Source of the DNA: Chiridota heheva
Taxonomy: Eukaryota > Echinodermata > Holothuroidea > Apodida > Chiridotidae
Direction of reading: 5' to 3'
Assembly: GCA_020152595.1 (NCBI GenBank)
Contig: JAIGNY010001454.1
Span: 403,501-467,500 of the forward strand
DNA: 64,000 nt
Made by a program: the position numbers and the translations under genes. How positions within the stretch are numbered: the stretch's first letter is position 1; every line of letters starts with the position of its first letter. Shown piece by piece: positions 48,786 to 62,575 of this stretch. Below the pieces are notes generated by a model, which was given only the letters and a program-made list of their open reading frames with translations, searched no databases and was not told the DNA's origin.

Positions 48786-49504
48786 CGGAGGTTCCAAAAT
48801 CAACCCTCAACCCTCACTTTTTCCACAGATATGCAGAACTATAAACTGCATCCCACCCCCTCCCCCCACACAGCCTTTGGGAGAAGTGGACAATGGTTGT
48901 TGGGTGGTACTTGGATATGGAACCATTTACCACCTTTTGGCCGTAATTTCTTTCACTTTATCATGTTTCTGTATGCTGATGTTGTGTAATTGCTGTTGTT
49001 TACTGATCTGCGGACTCACGAAGGTTTTTTTTTTTTCCTATGAGTGCCATTCGAGATCAGCACTAAATTTTTTGGGTGCTTCTTTTCACAACTTTATATT
49101 GCTTCCCTAAGAATATTCTTCACCAAAATATTAAAAATTTGTTATCACTAGGTTCACAACAGATTTAATTTATCTATTTTCTGTGAGTCTTTTGTTCGCG
49201 ATGCTAACAGCTATTCAGCCATTACTTTGAGAGCAGAACTAAATTTTGCTGATTACTCATGAGGTCAAGGTTCGATAAAATTGTTTACTTGTTACTTAAA
49301 TCTATCTAAATACGCATGAGTTGTTCAACTTTCAGTAGGGATGTAATGGATCCTAATTTTTGTATTGGGACGGAACCGGATTTGGCTAGATTTTAGACGA
49401 AATCCCTATTTTTCCCCCTTACAAAAGGGAGTTTTCCCTTACAAAAAAAAGATATCATTAACAAAATGAAATTATGGAAAGTAAGAATATCTAAAGTGAA
49501 GTAT
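48786..49504. other. Intron 1, no gene seen
   Basis: Plus-strand open frames at 48736-49110 run out of the 50-bp array and show no recognisable domain. Confidence 0.45.
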
Positions 49505-50222
49505 ATGATTCCCTGTAAGAGATTAAAAAGGATTTGGAGTGGTGTATAATAGAAGGTGTAATAAAGTCCCTGAAAGAGATTAAATAGGATTTGGAGTGGT
49601 GTATAATAGAAGGTGCAAAGTCCCTGTAAGAGATTAAATAGGATTTGGAGTGGTGTATAATAGAAGGTGTAAAGTCCCTGTAAGAGATTAAATAGGATTT
49701 GGAGTGGTGTATAATAGAAGGTGCAAAGTCCCTGTAAAAGATTAAATAGGATTTGGAGTGGTGTATAATAGAAGGTGTAAAGTCTCTGTAAGAGATTAAA
49801 TAGGATTTGGAGTGGTGTATAATAGAAGGTGTAAAGTCCCTGTACGAGATTAAATAGGATTTGGAGTGGTGTATAATAGAAGGTGTAAAGTCCCTAAAAG
49901 AGATTAAATAGGATTTGAAGTGGTGTATAATAGAAGGTGCAAAGTCCCTGTAAGAGATTAAATAGGATTTGAGGTGGTGTATAATAAAAGGTTTAATGTC
50001 CCTGTAAGAGATTAAATATGATTTGGAGTGGTGTATATTAAGGGTGTAAAGTCCCTGTAAGAGATTAAATAGGATTTGAGGTGGTGTATAAAAAAAAGGT
50101 GTTAAGTCCCTGTAAAAGATTAAATAGGATTTGGAGTGGTGTATAATAGAAAGTGCAAAGTCCCTGTAAGAGATTAATAGGATTTGGAGTGGTGTATAAT
50201 AGAAGGTGTAAAGAAGGTGTAA
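49505..50222. repeat. Minisatellite, 54-bp unit, about 14 copies
   Basis: Unit AAAGTCCCTGTAAGAGATTA, AATAGGATTTGGAGTGGTGT, ATAATAGAAGGTGT. As 54 is 3x18, the minus strand stays open for 247 codons; this is a repeat artefact. Confidence 0.96.
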
Positions 50223-52050
50223 ATAAAAAATCATGTTAAACCGTATCTTTCTTTACTTTGGTAGACTTTATTTATTTTTGGAAAATGTGACTTAACTTAA
50301 ACTATTACCAATGTCTTCAGAGATAGTTCTAGCCAGATTTTTAGACTAATCCAGCCAGATTCTTGTGCAAATCCGGACAGAACCGGATTTGTTGTCACTA
50401 TCCGGCCGGATAGTCCAACTGGACAGTCCGGCCAGACAGGATATCCAGTACATCTTGACCAATCAGCTATACCACAACCATAGAAGTACATGTGCTATGA
50501 TGTCAACATTAACATTAAGAGTGACAGAAAGTTCGGAGGTCTGACTAGGAAAAACGTTTTTGCCAAAACAAGCATAAAGGGTCTTCTAATTTTGTCTTTT
50601 TAAGCACTCAAAGAATTAAAGCAAGAAAGGTACATTAAAGATAGCAAGTTTGGAGTAAATTTCACCCTATTGACCATGGGCCTAAGTTTGGTAGCCTAAT
50701 GTTTAACACACCTTCACTTTATGTATGGAAAGTGTAATACCCCACTGTACACGCCACCAGTATGTCAAAAATACATTGTAGGATATGACTAATAGCTAGG
50801 TGGTACTCATCAGATGAGGGTGTCAATTTCAATTGGCGGTCCAATGGCAGGGTTCTCAGTCTGGAAAGCATGTACAAAGATCGCCAAAGATCTTCAGCTT
50901 GGTCAGTTTGACAAATTTTGCACTCAAAAGACCATTTAATAATAAGGTTATGTTTTTTTTTAAAGATTGTCCACAATATTGATAAAATAACAATTAACAT
51001 TTAGAACTGTAAGTTAGGCCTAAGGTCAGTTAGTGGAAAAATTCTAGTATAGCAGTAAATCGCTATATAGGAATTAATTTCAACATTTTTAATACTTATT
51101 AAAAACAGATTTTCTTGAAACATTCAGGATTTATATAGGAAAGATTTAAAAATCTTAAAACATCTATTTTAGTCAACAATCTTTTAATTTTGGGGCAAAA
51201 AAACGGGTTCTTATTTAAATCCTATGAAATTTAAAGAAAAAAATTGAGGCTTCAAGAAAATCATGCTTATTAGTCATTTTGCAAAATTTCTTACCTTCTT
51301 TCAGCAATTTTACTGTTCTTTATTTTCCCTTTATTCCAAAATAATTTCAAATTTATATCTTTTCGAGCAAATTTCGTTTAAAAAGGATTAAAAATCACGA
51401 GCTCACAAATTTTGCATTCTTGTAGGGCCATTTTCAACAAAACTAATGAAAAAAAAAGCTGAATAACGACATGGAGGAAATTTAACAATGTCAAAATCCT
51501 TAAACCTAATCCTAAACCCTAATCCTAATTATAAAACCTAATTCCAAAACCTAACCTGAAAATGAGGATCTACATTAATAATGCGCATGTTTTTTATTTC
51601 ACTTAAATGGCATACGGCTTGAATGAATTCTTTTTCTTTTTTAAACACGTTTGGCTTAGTTTCTACTTAAAAGGCCCAATTCTAAAGATGAAAATAGTTC
51701 AAATACATCAATACAACGGAATAAAACCAAAATTAAAAAAGAAAAAGAAAAAATCCTTATCATAATTTAGCCTATAGGCCCTATACAGTAGATATTTACA
51801 GCTATAGGGGGGACCTAGGATTTTAATTTTTACCCAGTTAGTCTTAAATTAAATTAAAATACAAATGCAATGCATCTGCACAGTAAGTCGTGCAAGTTTA
51901 GTTATTTTCCAGCCATTTTCATTTATTTTGTTATTGTTGAGCGCAACTTGAGCCACACACGAACTTCAAGCTCACACTGCTGCATTTGCGCTTCACCATC
52001 AAAACACAGCTCACCACAGCCGACGAGTCCCCATGAAAATGAATGCTCAC
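50223..52050. other. Intron 1, donor-proximal part; no gene seen
   Basis: AT-rich. A short (CCTAA)-like run at 51510-51555 is not a telomere array. Nothing else recognised. Confidence 0.5.
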
Positions 52051-52116
52051 CGTAGCTTGTACTCGAATGGCATCACGACTCCGCCTACCTCCAAATCTCG
52101 TGTCAGTACCAGCCAT
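52051..52116 (-). CDS. TBC1D25: TBC1D25 exon 1, coding part
   Basis: Read leftwards from an ATG with a strong context (AAACCATGG; codon at 52114-52116). It encodes MAGTDTRFGGRRSRDAIRVQ then AT, and ends in phase 0 at a consensus donor ACG|GTGAGC (52051/52050). Joining it to exon 2 gives RDAIRVQAT-KCAGFLQPE, which parallels the R-V-R-V-K-K-C-x-G-F-L-x-P-E region of vertebrate TBC1D25. The variable N-terminus before this is short, as is common. The support is splice signal, phase and the few conserved residues, so it is less certain than exons 2 and 3. Confidence 0.72.
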
Positions 52117-52366
52117 GGTTTCTTATCAGAACGAAACTTTTGAGAGTTTAAAATCCATCTCTTATGAGAAAAATTTCCATGTAAAGTTCATGTTAAAATA
52201 TTAATCCTTCGTTCATGCTACTCTGTCAGTCGTTTATTTGTAGCCGAGGACAGTGTAGCCTAAATCGTGTTAACAGCTAGGTTGAGCGAGTACGTGTGAC
52301 ATTTGACATTTAAATTTTCTCAGAATGACAACACGCCCTCACGCGTCAAATAGCTGAGATCGCAAA
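52117..52366 (-). promoter_or_regulatory. TBC1D25: Putative TBC1D25 5' UTR and core promoter interval
   Basis: About 250 bp lie between the start codon and the 70-bp minisatellite. There is no clear TATA box and CpGs are modest (GACGCGTGAGGGCG at about 52335-52348). The transcription start cannot be placed from sequence alone. It must lie here, inside the minisatellite, or in an unseen upstream exon. Confidence 0.4.
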
Positions 52367-55290
52367 AATGACAAGAAAGCAAGAGTTGCTGATCTCATCA
52401 CCTTAAGCATACAACATAGTGGGGAGATAGCTAACAAGAAAGCAATCCTCAGAGTTGCTGATCTCATCACCCTAAGCATACAGCATAGTGGGGGAGATAG
52501 CTAACAAGAAAGCAATACATGGAGTTGCTGATCTCATCACCTTAAGCATACAACATAGTGGGGGAAATAGCTAACAAGAAAGCAATCCATGGAGTTGCTG
52601 ATCTCATCACCTTAAGCATACAACATAGTGGGGGAAATAGCTAGCAAGAAAGAAATCCATGGAGTTGCTGATCTCATCACCTTAAGCATACAGCATAATG
52701 GGGAGATAGCTAACAAGAAAGCAATCCATGGAGTTGCTGATCTTATCACCTTAAGCATACAGCATAGTGGAGGAGATAGCTAACAAGAAAGCAATACATG
52801 GAGTTGCTGATCTCATCACCTTAAGCATACAGCATAGTAGGGGAAATAGCTAACAAGAAAGCAATCCACAGAGTTGCTGATCTCATCACCTTAAGCATAC
52901 AACATAATGGGGAGATAGCTAACAAGAAAGCAATCCTCGGAGTTGCTGATCTCATCACCCTAACCATACAGCATAGTGGGGGAGATAGCTAACAAGAAAG
53001 CAATACATGGAGTTGCTGATCTCATCACCTTAAGCATACAACATAGTGGGGGAAATAGCTAACAAGAAAGCAATCCATGGAGTTGCTGATCTCATCACCT
53101 TAAGCATACAACATAGTGGGGGAAATAGCTAGCAAGAAAGAAATCCATGGAGTTGCTGATCTCATCACCTTAAGCATACAGCATAATGGGGAGATAGCTA
53201 ACAAGAAAGCAATCTATGGAGTTGCTGATCTTATCACCTTAAGCATACAACATAGTGGGGAGATAGCTAACAAAAAAGCAATACTCGGAGTTGCTGATCT
53301 CATCACCTTAAGCATACAGCATAGTGAGGAGATAGCTAACAAGAAAGCAATACATGGAGTTGCTGATCTCATCACCTTAAGCATACAGCATAGTAGGGGA
53401 AATAGCTAACAAGAAAGCAATCCACAGAGTTGCTGATCTCATCACCTTAAGCATACAGCATAGTGGGGGAAATAGCTAACAAGAAAGCAATATATGGAGT
53501 TGCTGGTCTCATCACCTTAAGCACACAGCATAGTGGGAGAAATACCTAACAAGAAAGCAATCCACGGAGTTGCTGATCTCATCACCCCAAGCATACAGCA
53601 TAGTGGGGGAAATAGCTAACAAGAAAGCAATCCAAGGTGTTGCTGGTCGCATCACCTTAAGCATACAGCATAGTGGGAGAAATACCTAACAAGAAAGCAA
53701 TACATGGAGTTGCTGATCTCATCACTTAAAGCATACAACATAATGGGGAGATAGCTAACAAGAAAGCAATCCTCGGAGTTGCTGATCTCATCACCTTAAG
53801 CATACAGCATAGTGGGGGAGATAGCTAACAAGAAAGCAATCCATGGAGTTGCTGATCTCATCACCTTAAGCATACAGCATAGTGGGGGAGATAGCTAACA
53901 AGAAAGCAATACATGGAGTTGCTGATCTCATCACCTTAAGCATACAACATAGTGGGGGAAATAGCTAACAAGAAAGCAATCCATGGAGTTGCTGATCTCA
54001 TCACCTTAAGCACACAGCATAGTGGGAGAAATAGCTAACAAGAAAGCAATCCATGGAGTTGCTGATCTCATCACCTTAAGCATACAGCATAGTGGGGGAA
54101 ATAGCTAACAAGAAAGCAATCCAAGGTGTTGCTGGTCGCATCACCTTAAGCATACAGCATAGTGGGAGAAATACCTAACAAGAAAGCAATCCATGGAGTT
54201 GCTGATCTCATCACTTAAAGCATACAACATAATGGGGAGATAGCTAACAAGAAAGCAATCCTCGGAGTTGCTGATCTCATCACCTTAAGCATACAGCATA
54301 GTGGGGAGATAGCTAACAAGAAAGCAATCCATGGAGTTGCTGATCTCATCACCTTAAGCATACAGCATATTGGGGGAAATAGCTAACAAGAAAGCAATTC
54401 ATGGAGTTGCTGATCTCATCACCTTAAGTATACAGCATAGTGGGGGAAATAGCTAACAAGAAAGCAATCCATGGAGTTGCTGATCTCATCACCTTAAGCA
54501 TACAGCATAGTGGGAGAAATAGCTAACAAGAAAGCAATCCATGGAGTTGCTGATCTCATCACCTTAAGCATACAGCATAGTGGGGGAGATAGCTAACAAG
54601 AAAGCAATACATGGAGTTGCTGATCTCATCACCTTAAGCATACAACATAGTGGGGGAAATAGCTAGCAAGAAAGCAATCCATGGAATTGCTGATCTCATC
54701 ACCTTAAGCATACAACATAGTGGGGGAAATAGCTAGCAAGAAAGAAATCCATGGAGTTGCTGATCTCATCACCTTAAGCATACAGCATAGTGGGGGAAAT
54801 AGCTAACAAGAAAGCAATCCATGGAGTTGCTGATCTCATCACTTAAAGCATACAACATAATGGGGAGATAGCTAACAAGAAAGCAATCCATGGAGTTGCT
54901 GATCTCATCACTTAAAGCATACAACATAATGGGGAGATAGCTAACAAGAAAGCAATCCTCGGAGTTGCTGATCTCATCACCTTAAGCATACAGCATAGTG
55001 GGGAGATAGCTAACAAGAAAGCAATCCATGGAATTGCTGATCTCATCACCTTAAGCATACAGCATATTGGGGGAAATAGCTAACAAGAAAGCAATTCATG
55101 GAGTTGCTGATCTCATCACCTTAAGTATACAACATAGTGGGGGAAATAGCTGACAAGAAAGCAATCCATGGAGTTGCTGATCTCATCACCTTAAGCACAC
55201 AGCATAGTGGGGGAAATAGCTAACAAGAAAGCAATCCATGGAGTTGCTGATCTCATCACCTTAAGCATACAGCATAGTGGGGGAAATAGC
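52367..55290. repeat. Minisatellite, 69-70-bp unit, about 42 copies, just upstream of TBC1D25
   Basis: Unit AATAGCTAACAAGAAAGCAA, TCCATGGAGTTGCTGATCTC, ATCACCTTAAGCATACAGCA, TAGTGGGGGA. A marker variant (CAATCCTC) occurs at 52443, 52931, 53767, 54257 and 54953. Several gaps are about 488-490 bp, showing a seven-unit higher-order repeat. Open frames are by-products (69 is 3x23). Confidence 0.97.
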
Positions 55291-57161
<1,871 letters not shown>

Positions 57162-57162
<1 letters not shown>

Positions 57163-57430
57163 TACCCCGCTAAGCGTATGGGGATATTTACGAGAGTTAT
57201 ACTTACCTTCCATGCTATAATATGCAATCTGGTCACACGACCTGATTCTAACGCACTTCTAACCGAACCTAAAAACGCAGTAACCAGCCAAGCCCTGACC
57301 TCCATAATACCTCTGTACCACCTCACTCAACATTCCACCGAGGCCTGAACGAGAGGGGAGGCGGGCAGGATGCATGGAAGGTAGTATAACTCGTAAATAT
57401 CCCCGCTACGCTTAGCGGGGTAAATTTACT
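57162..57430. repeat. Fold-back (inverted repeat) unit at the island edge
   Basis: The arm at about 57162-57213 (TTTACCCCGCTAAGCGTATG to TTACCTTCCATGC) is inverted at about 57373-57425 (GCATGGAAGGTAGTATAACT to TAGCGGGGTAAAT), enclosing about 160 bp. The right arm also contains its own hairpin CCCCGCTA-CGCT-TAGCGGGG. The word TTACCTTCCATGCTATAATA repeats directly at 57203 and 57443, 240 bp apart. Its complement (GGAAGGTAAGT) resembles a splice donor. Confidence 0.85.
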
Positions 57431-59100
57431 TCAAGTTATACCTTACCTTCCATGCTATAATATGCAATCAGATTGCAACAGAGGATAGGAAGGAAGGGAG
57501 TTCAGATCGCCGCACATTTTTTTTTTTTTTTTTAATGGCTGGTACGAAAACTCACACGAACCGAATCCCGTTTAAAGGACGAAATTCCTTCACCTCGAAA
57601 GGATGAAAGACCTCAAGAGTGGGAAGAACTAAAACAGAGGAAACCACGGCGAGGTACAGTCAAACCGAACAAGGCACCATTCGTTGACAGTAACGGAGGC
57701 AAACCTCGAAAGAACCTGAGCGTAAAGCCCAGAAAAACAAGCCAACCGGAAGAGCGTTTGGACACAATTACAGCAAAGTGTCCACAAAAAACGCCACAAG
57801 CCACACCGGATTCGTCCACGAGACAGAACCGGCGAGGAAACTACGATTGGGAACGAAGCGTGTACCAACGAAAACGAATGGAAGAAATCCCGGACAAGGG
57901 AAAAATTCGTCAGCGCATAACCGCGTAAGAGCTAAAGTTAGCGGGGGAACACGAACGTCGAAAAGTGAGTCAGACCAAAAACAAGAGAACCGCAAAAAGC
58001 GGTTTCTCGAACGCCGGCACGAGAGATCCCGTGAAAAGAGGTTATGCCCCGAACCCGAGTGCATACCGCGGCCGTTCTATGAACAGTTCAGACCACTTTA
58101 ACAGAAAGCCACTGGATGATCTATCGGAGGAAAATGTCACATGACACACTACAAAGAGATCTCCCAGAACTCACCAGTGGTCGCGAGTCAAAGACCGTGA
58201 GACCCCACCGGAAAAACCCTGGTGGATAGCTGCAAGTTATCCCAGAGCTCATGACGGAACTAAGCTTGAGAGAGGGCCCACCTCCACAACGGGAGGGCGA
58301 ACAACCCCTCAGAAAAGCCATGCTACGTCGAGGAAAGGCGGCCGAGGCCACACCAGCAAACGAAGCACTCCGGGACTGAGATGCAGTCCGCCGGAGCCGG
58401 AAAGAGACAAAAATCGTCCCTGACCCGGAGGCTCGTACGTGAAGCCTGCAAGGTCTTGAGCAGCCAAAGTTCGTCCTGCGCCGAGACGAAAAAGGGTCAA
58501 GTACCGCCAAGTTTCCGACAGAAGGGGTCACCAGAAAAGTGCCCCGACCTTGATCAAGAAGCCCCGTCGGCGATATCTGACGGGTGAAAACTTCGCTCCA
58601 TTACACCAGGTGGGAGCACCCGCACCACCACCAAAGGGTGTGACCACCGACTGAACGTGTAAAGCGGAGGGACTGAACGACACCATCCGCAGCCCAGAAA
58701 AAGCTGCCGACCCTGAGCAAAGGTTGTTGAAACCGACTGACCAAAAATCAAAGGCTAGCGAAACAAAAGGCAGGCCGTTAATATAAAACGATACAAGAAG
58801 GGCTGCCAACCGTGTAAGGCTATGTAGCGGTGAGACGGCATGGGTCGTGAAGACCGCTGAGCCGCACAACATAGTCGACGGCACCAAGCGAGGTCCGAAA
58901 ACTGTAGCAGTTGCGGGACCGCGTAGCTCCAGGCCACGCCTATCAACAGCGAAACTTGTCTAAGAAGTTGATTGGAGAAAGTGTTAACGCACTCGTATAG
59001 TAACAACCTTGAAACCGCGGAGCCTACGGGCTCGGTAGCGGAGAAAACGAATACCGTATGTCTGTACGGGCAGTTAAGTAACAGGCCGTAAAACCGCAAG
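57431..59100. repeat. CpG-rich island, left part; no recognisable gene
   Basis: Composition is markedly richer in CpG than the rest of the window. Long overlapping open frames exist on both strands (for example 57778-58101 plus, 57768-58064 minus, 58121-58531 minus). They are R/S/P-rich, match nothing I recognise and overlap each other, as expected in stop-poor G+C-rich DNA. I cannot exclude a small unknown gene. Confidence 0.5.
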
Positions 59101-60230
59101 GAAGCAGCTGTAAGGTGTTAAAGTATGGAAGGAACCATACGTGCGTTGTTGGTAATAGCTACCCCAAACGTAAGGTTGTCTACCAAAAGGCCACCTATGG
59201 TCAAGAAAAATATCCTTCATGGAGGTAATATTGACAAGTAGGGGTAACGTACTACGTCAACCGTATGAGTCATAAACCCCAACACTGGGGTAGAAATCAC
59301 GAAAGAGGTGGCGTCCTGTGTATACTACACGGACCGTTAAACACCCTGCACCACGGAGCGGAAAAGCGGCGTGGCTACTGGGGGGGACTTACGCCGCACA
59401 AAGCACGCAACCCCGTTAAGTATAATAGATCCGTTATGGGTCTACAAAGGCGTCAGCATGACAAGTAAAAACCACGAGTCCACCGCCAACGATGTAGCTG
59501 TGCACCACGGAGCAAAAAAGCTCGTGGCTACGCCGAGGGGACAACTGGTACTGAGCGGAAGTAGCCATCAGTACCAAAGGACCGTCTAGGTCCACGATAG
59601 CGTGAACGTGCTACACCTGTAACGTGAGTCGTTATCTCATGATACCTCTATTCACCACGGGCCACCGAGTAAGTGGGCGACGCCAGGGGAAGAAGTACAC
59701 ACACGCAGCGTTCCGTTGAGAATAGGTAAAATATATATAAACTGAGGCCGTAAGAAATACGGAGGAGTTCACGTGCCACGCAAGCTATCAATGAAAGTCG
59801 TAAACTGAGTTTGTTCCATCACGGACTCTGAAACCGGTAGCTGCGTGGGAAGAGGGGACTACCGTCACTCAGTCACGTGTCCCGGTAAGAGAAACGGCCG
59901 CGTAACGCAGTAGTTCATGGCTACTGGTCCTCTACCACACAGCGCGCTGGTATGGGCCGTTAACTCCGTTTGTATAAAATCACTCACGGAGCCGCGAAGC
60001 CGGGCGGCTACGCGTGGGGACTGCCGTCAACGCGAAAAACGCCCCAGCAAGAAACGAGCAGCGGAACACTGCAACACGCGGCTAACGGTCGCAATATCCC
60101 GGTTCCGATACCGGGTTTATCGACGTTGTACGTAAAACCGCGTTAATATCTGTAGAATGTGAGCGAAGGTCGTTCGACGCAAGAATCACATTCAGAGTAG
60201 TTTGAACGGTGCGTGGAACTACGTAACACG
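59101..60230. repeat. Diverged tandem array, ~150-165-bp hairpin units
   Basis: The pattern CACGGAGC..GTGGCTAC..GGGGAC returns at about 59350, 59503, 59650, 59816 and 59982. The flanks often pair (for example CCACGAGCTTTTTTGCTCCG read on the minus strand). Sequence between units is strongly diverged. No coding signal. Confidence 0.65.
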
Positions 60231-62575
60231 GAGGAATAGCCCTCGTGATGGTATGCCTCCCGTACAGAAGGATCTTATCACCCGAGCGCTAGGCCTCGAA
60301 ACCCGAGCAAGCGCTAACACGCGCGCATCCTGGGAGCGTGGCGCACCGACAAGCGGGGACTCGCCCTGCGTGTCCATGAACTGGTGAAAACTATGCGGAA
60401 CCGTGGCGTTCAACGCGAAAATCTCACCAAGTCAGCTCACACGGACGTGGGGATCTCGAAACTAACGGGTGTGACGACGTTGCACGTTACCTTGCTGTAG
60501 AACTAAGCAGCACTACAGACCCAAAGCGTCATCCCATGCCCCGGACGGAGCCGCCAAGTTGTGTTACGGACCCGCACGGGCTGTAAAACAAGCCGTGGGG
60601 CGTATGGAACCGACATCGAGCCGTCACGGACCCTAATGGACCCGTGCAAGGAATCCAATGGCTCTACAACTAGCCGTAAAAAGGGGACTAACTCACGTAA
60701 GACCCGTAGGGCGTCGCCTCTTGTTGGCCGACCGGTCCCATCGCGGAACCGAGGACCACAGCGGTGTACACGGGTTTGAACAAGTCGATACACCAAAGCG
60801 CAACCTAAGAAGCGTTTACATGCGACGATCGCAGGACAGTCAAGGCGCGTAGAACGCATCCGACACTAGGGACCTGCCCGTCGTGTCGGCCGATGATATA
60901 GGCGCAAAACATCGCGGAACTGTGACGTTCAACGCGCGGAAAATCCTACAGAGGCAGTTCACGGCCGTGGGACAGCGTAGCTATGACCAAGCAGCTTCCT
61001 AGCTAGCGAACTCAACCGGGGTTCATCGTACAGTGCATGCGTTATCCCGTTGCAAAAACTCGAAGTCGTACAGGCCCGCACGGTCAGAGAAGCGTTTGCA
61101 CGCTATGCAAAGCGGGACCTCTGAGGTGCGTAACGCATCGGCCGACGGAGGCCTGTCCCGTGCCTACGATACTGGTGAAAGTAATTGCGGAAATGTAACG
61201 TTCAACGCGGATAATCGTATAAATGGTGTTCACATGATCGTGGAACTGCGTAGCTAATGGCCACGGAACCATGAATAGAATAGCTCTCACGGCGCTATAC
61301 TACTTGTGAAGATTATCACTTGTCACCTGGCCACATAGCTCGTAGCTAGCGGGTGCATATCGGGTAAATCGTATGCGGTGTCACGATATCCCGTTACAAA
61401 ACCACGGAGCCGCATGCGCATCCGAACACCGGAGCCGCACGCTCGGTCGCACCTTGGAAAAAATACGGTCGCGGTGGAGTCTGTGCTCCGACCACGCGCT
61501 GGAACCCAATCGCTGCAAAGAGTACCACGAATGGACTCGCAGCATAATCTGCATGCGTGCTTGGCGTGAGATGGACGTGACCGGGCGTAAAGCAAAGAAG
61601 CGTTATCACGCTATGCGGGTCATCAAGGGTGTGTAGAGCATCGGCGCCCGAGGACCTGTCCTCCATGTCCATGATACTGGTGAAAATAATTACGGAACGG
61701 TAATGTTCAACGCAGACAATCTTAATTGCGTTCGCACGAAGTCGTGGAACTGCGTAGCTAATGGCTACGGGACCAAGAAGAAAATAGCTGTCGTGATGCT
61801 ATACTTCTTGTAAAGAAAGTCATCTGTCACCTGACCACGTGAGCGTAGTAGCTAGTGGGCGTATAACCGGGTGAACCGTACGGTGTACGTTATCCCATTA
61901 AAGATAAGTTCCGCTCACTGGAGCCGCCCAATGGAAGCGAAAAGGACCCGTAAACGCGGACCGTGGAATCGTATGGAACGTGCGGACCCGTAAACACGGG
62001 CCACGGAACCGTCCAATGGAACGTGCGGACCCGTAAAACACGGACCGTGGAACCGCACGGACCCGTAAACATGGGCGTGGAACCGTATAACTGTAGCCGT
62101 TGGCTACGGGACCAGAAGAAAGATAGCTGTCTCAATGCTATACTTCCGGATGAACCGCACGATTGTCGTCTTTCAAGATATCGCTGCAAAGAGTACAGGG
62201 ATTTGACTCGCAGCATAATCTGCACGCTGCGTAACACGTGAGATGGATGTCACGGGCGTAATTTAAAAAGCGTTTGCACGCGCTCGCATCACGAGACATC
62301 CTGGGTGTGTAAAAACATCGACATTCGGGGACCTGTCCTTCATGTCCATGATACTGGTGAAAATAAATACGGAACTTGTAACGTTCAACGAGACAGTCTT
62401 AATTGCGTTCACACGAGCCGTGGAACTGCGTAGCTAATGGCTACAGGACCAAGAAGAAAAATAACTGTCAATGCTATACTTCTTGTCAAGAATGTCACCT
62501 GTCACCTGACCACGTAGCTAGTGGGCGTATAACCGATTAAACCGCATCGATGTACGTGAACCCGTTAAATACGGA
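60231..62575. repeat. Diverged tandem array, longer units (about 280-680 bp)
   Basis: The block ACTGGTGAAAATAATTACGG, AAC..TAACGTTCAACGCG recurs at about 60382, 60890 (degraded), 61170, 61676 and 62352. Each is followed at a similar distance by CGTGGAACTGCGTAGCTAAT, GGCTACGG and a GCGTTTGCACGC-type block. Spacing varies because segments were gained or lost. No open frame is conserved between copies. Confidence 0.75.

Larger units (their letters stand above)
1..52116 (-). other. TBC1D25: TBC1D25 gene, 5' portion (three exons, giant introns)
   Basis: Three short minus-strand blocks, each bounded by canonical AG/GT splice sites, join in phase (0, then 2+1) to give 109 codons matching the N-terminus of animal TBC1D25/OATL1 in order. 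TBC1D25 is a Rab GTPase-activating protein. In mammals it acts on RAB33B, binds Atg8-family proteins and tunes autophagosome maturation. The TBC catalytic domain and C-terminus are not in the window, so the gene continues past its left edge. Introns are about 35.7 kb (16304-52050), 6.5 kb (9661-16193) and more than 9.5 kb (1-9508). All other features between 1 and 52 kb are therefore intronic if the model is right. The identification rests on remembered family sequence, not a search. Confidence 0.8.

Noticed and set aside
51505-51555. CCTAA-rich stretch considered as interstitial telomere
   Set aside because: Units vary (CCTAAT, CCCTAA, CCTAAA) and number fewer than ten; no regular TTAGGG array.
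57613-58887. Several 60-136-codon frames in the CpG-rich island
   Set aside because: They overlap in opposite strands and multiple phases, contain no recognisable motif and sit in G+C-rich DNA where stops are rare. Kept as repeat sequence, not genes.
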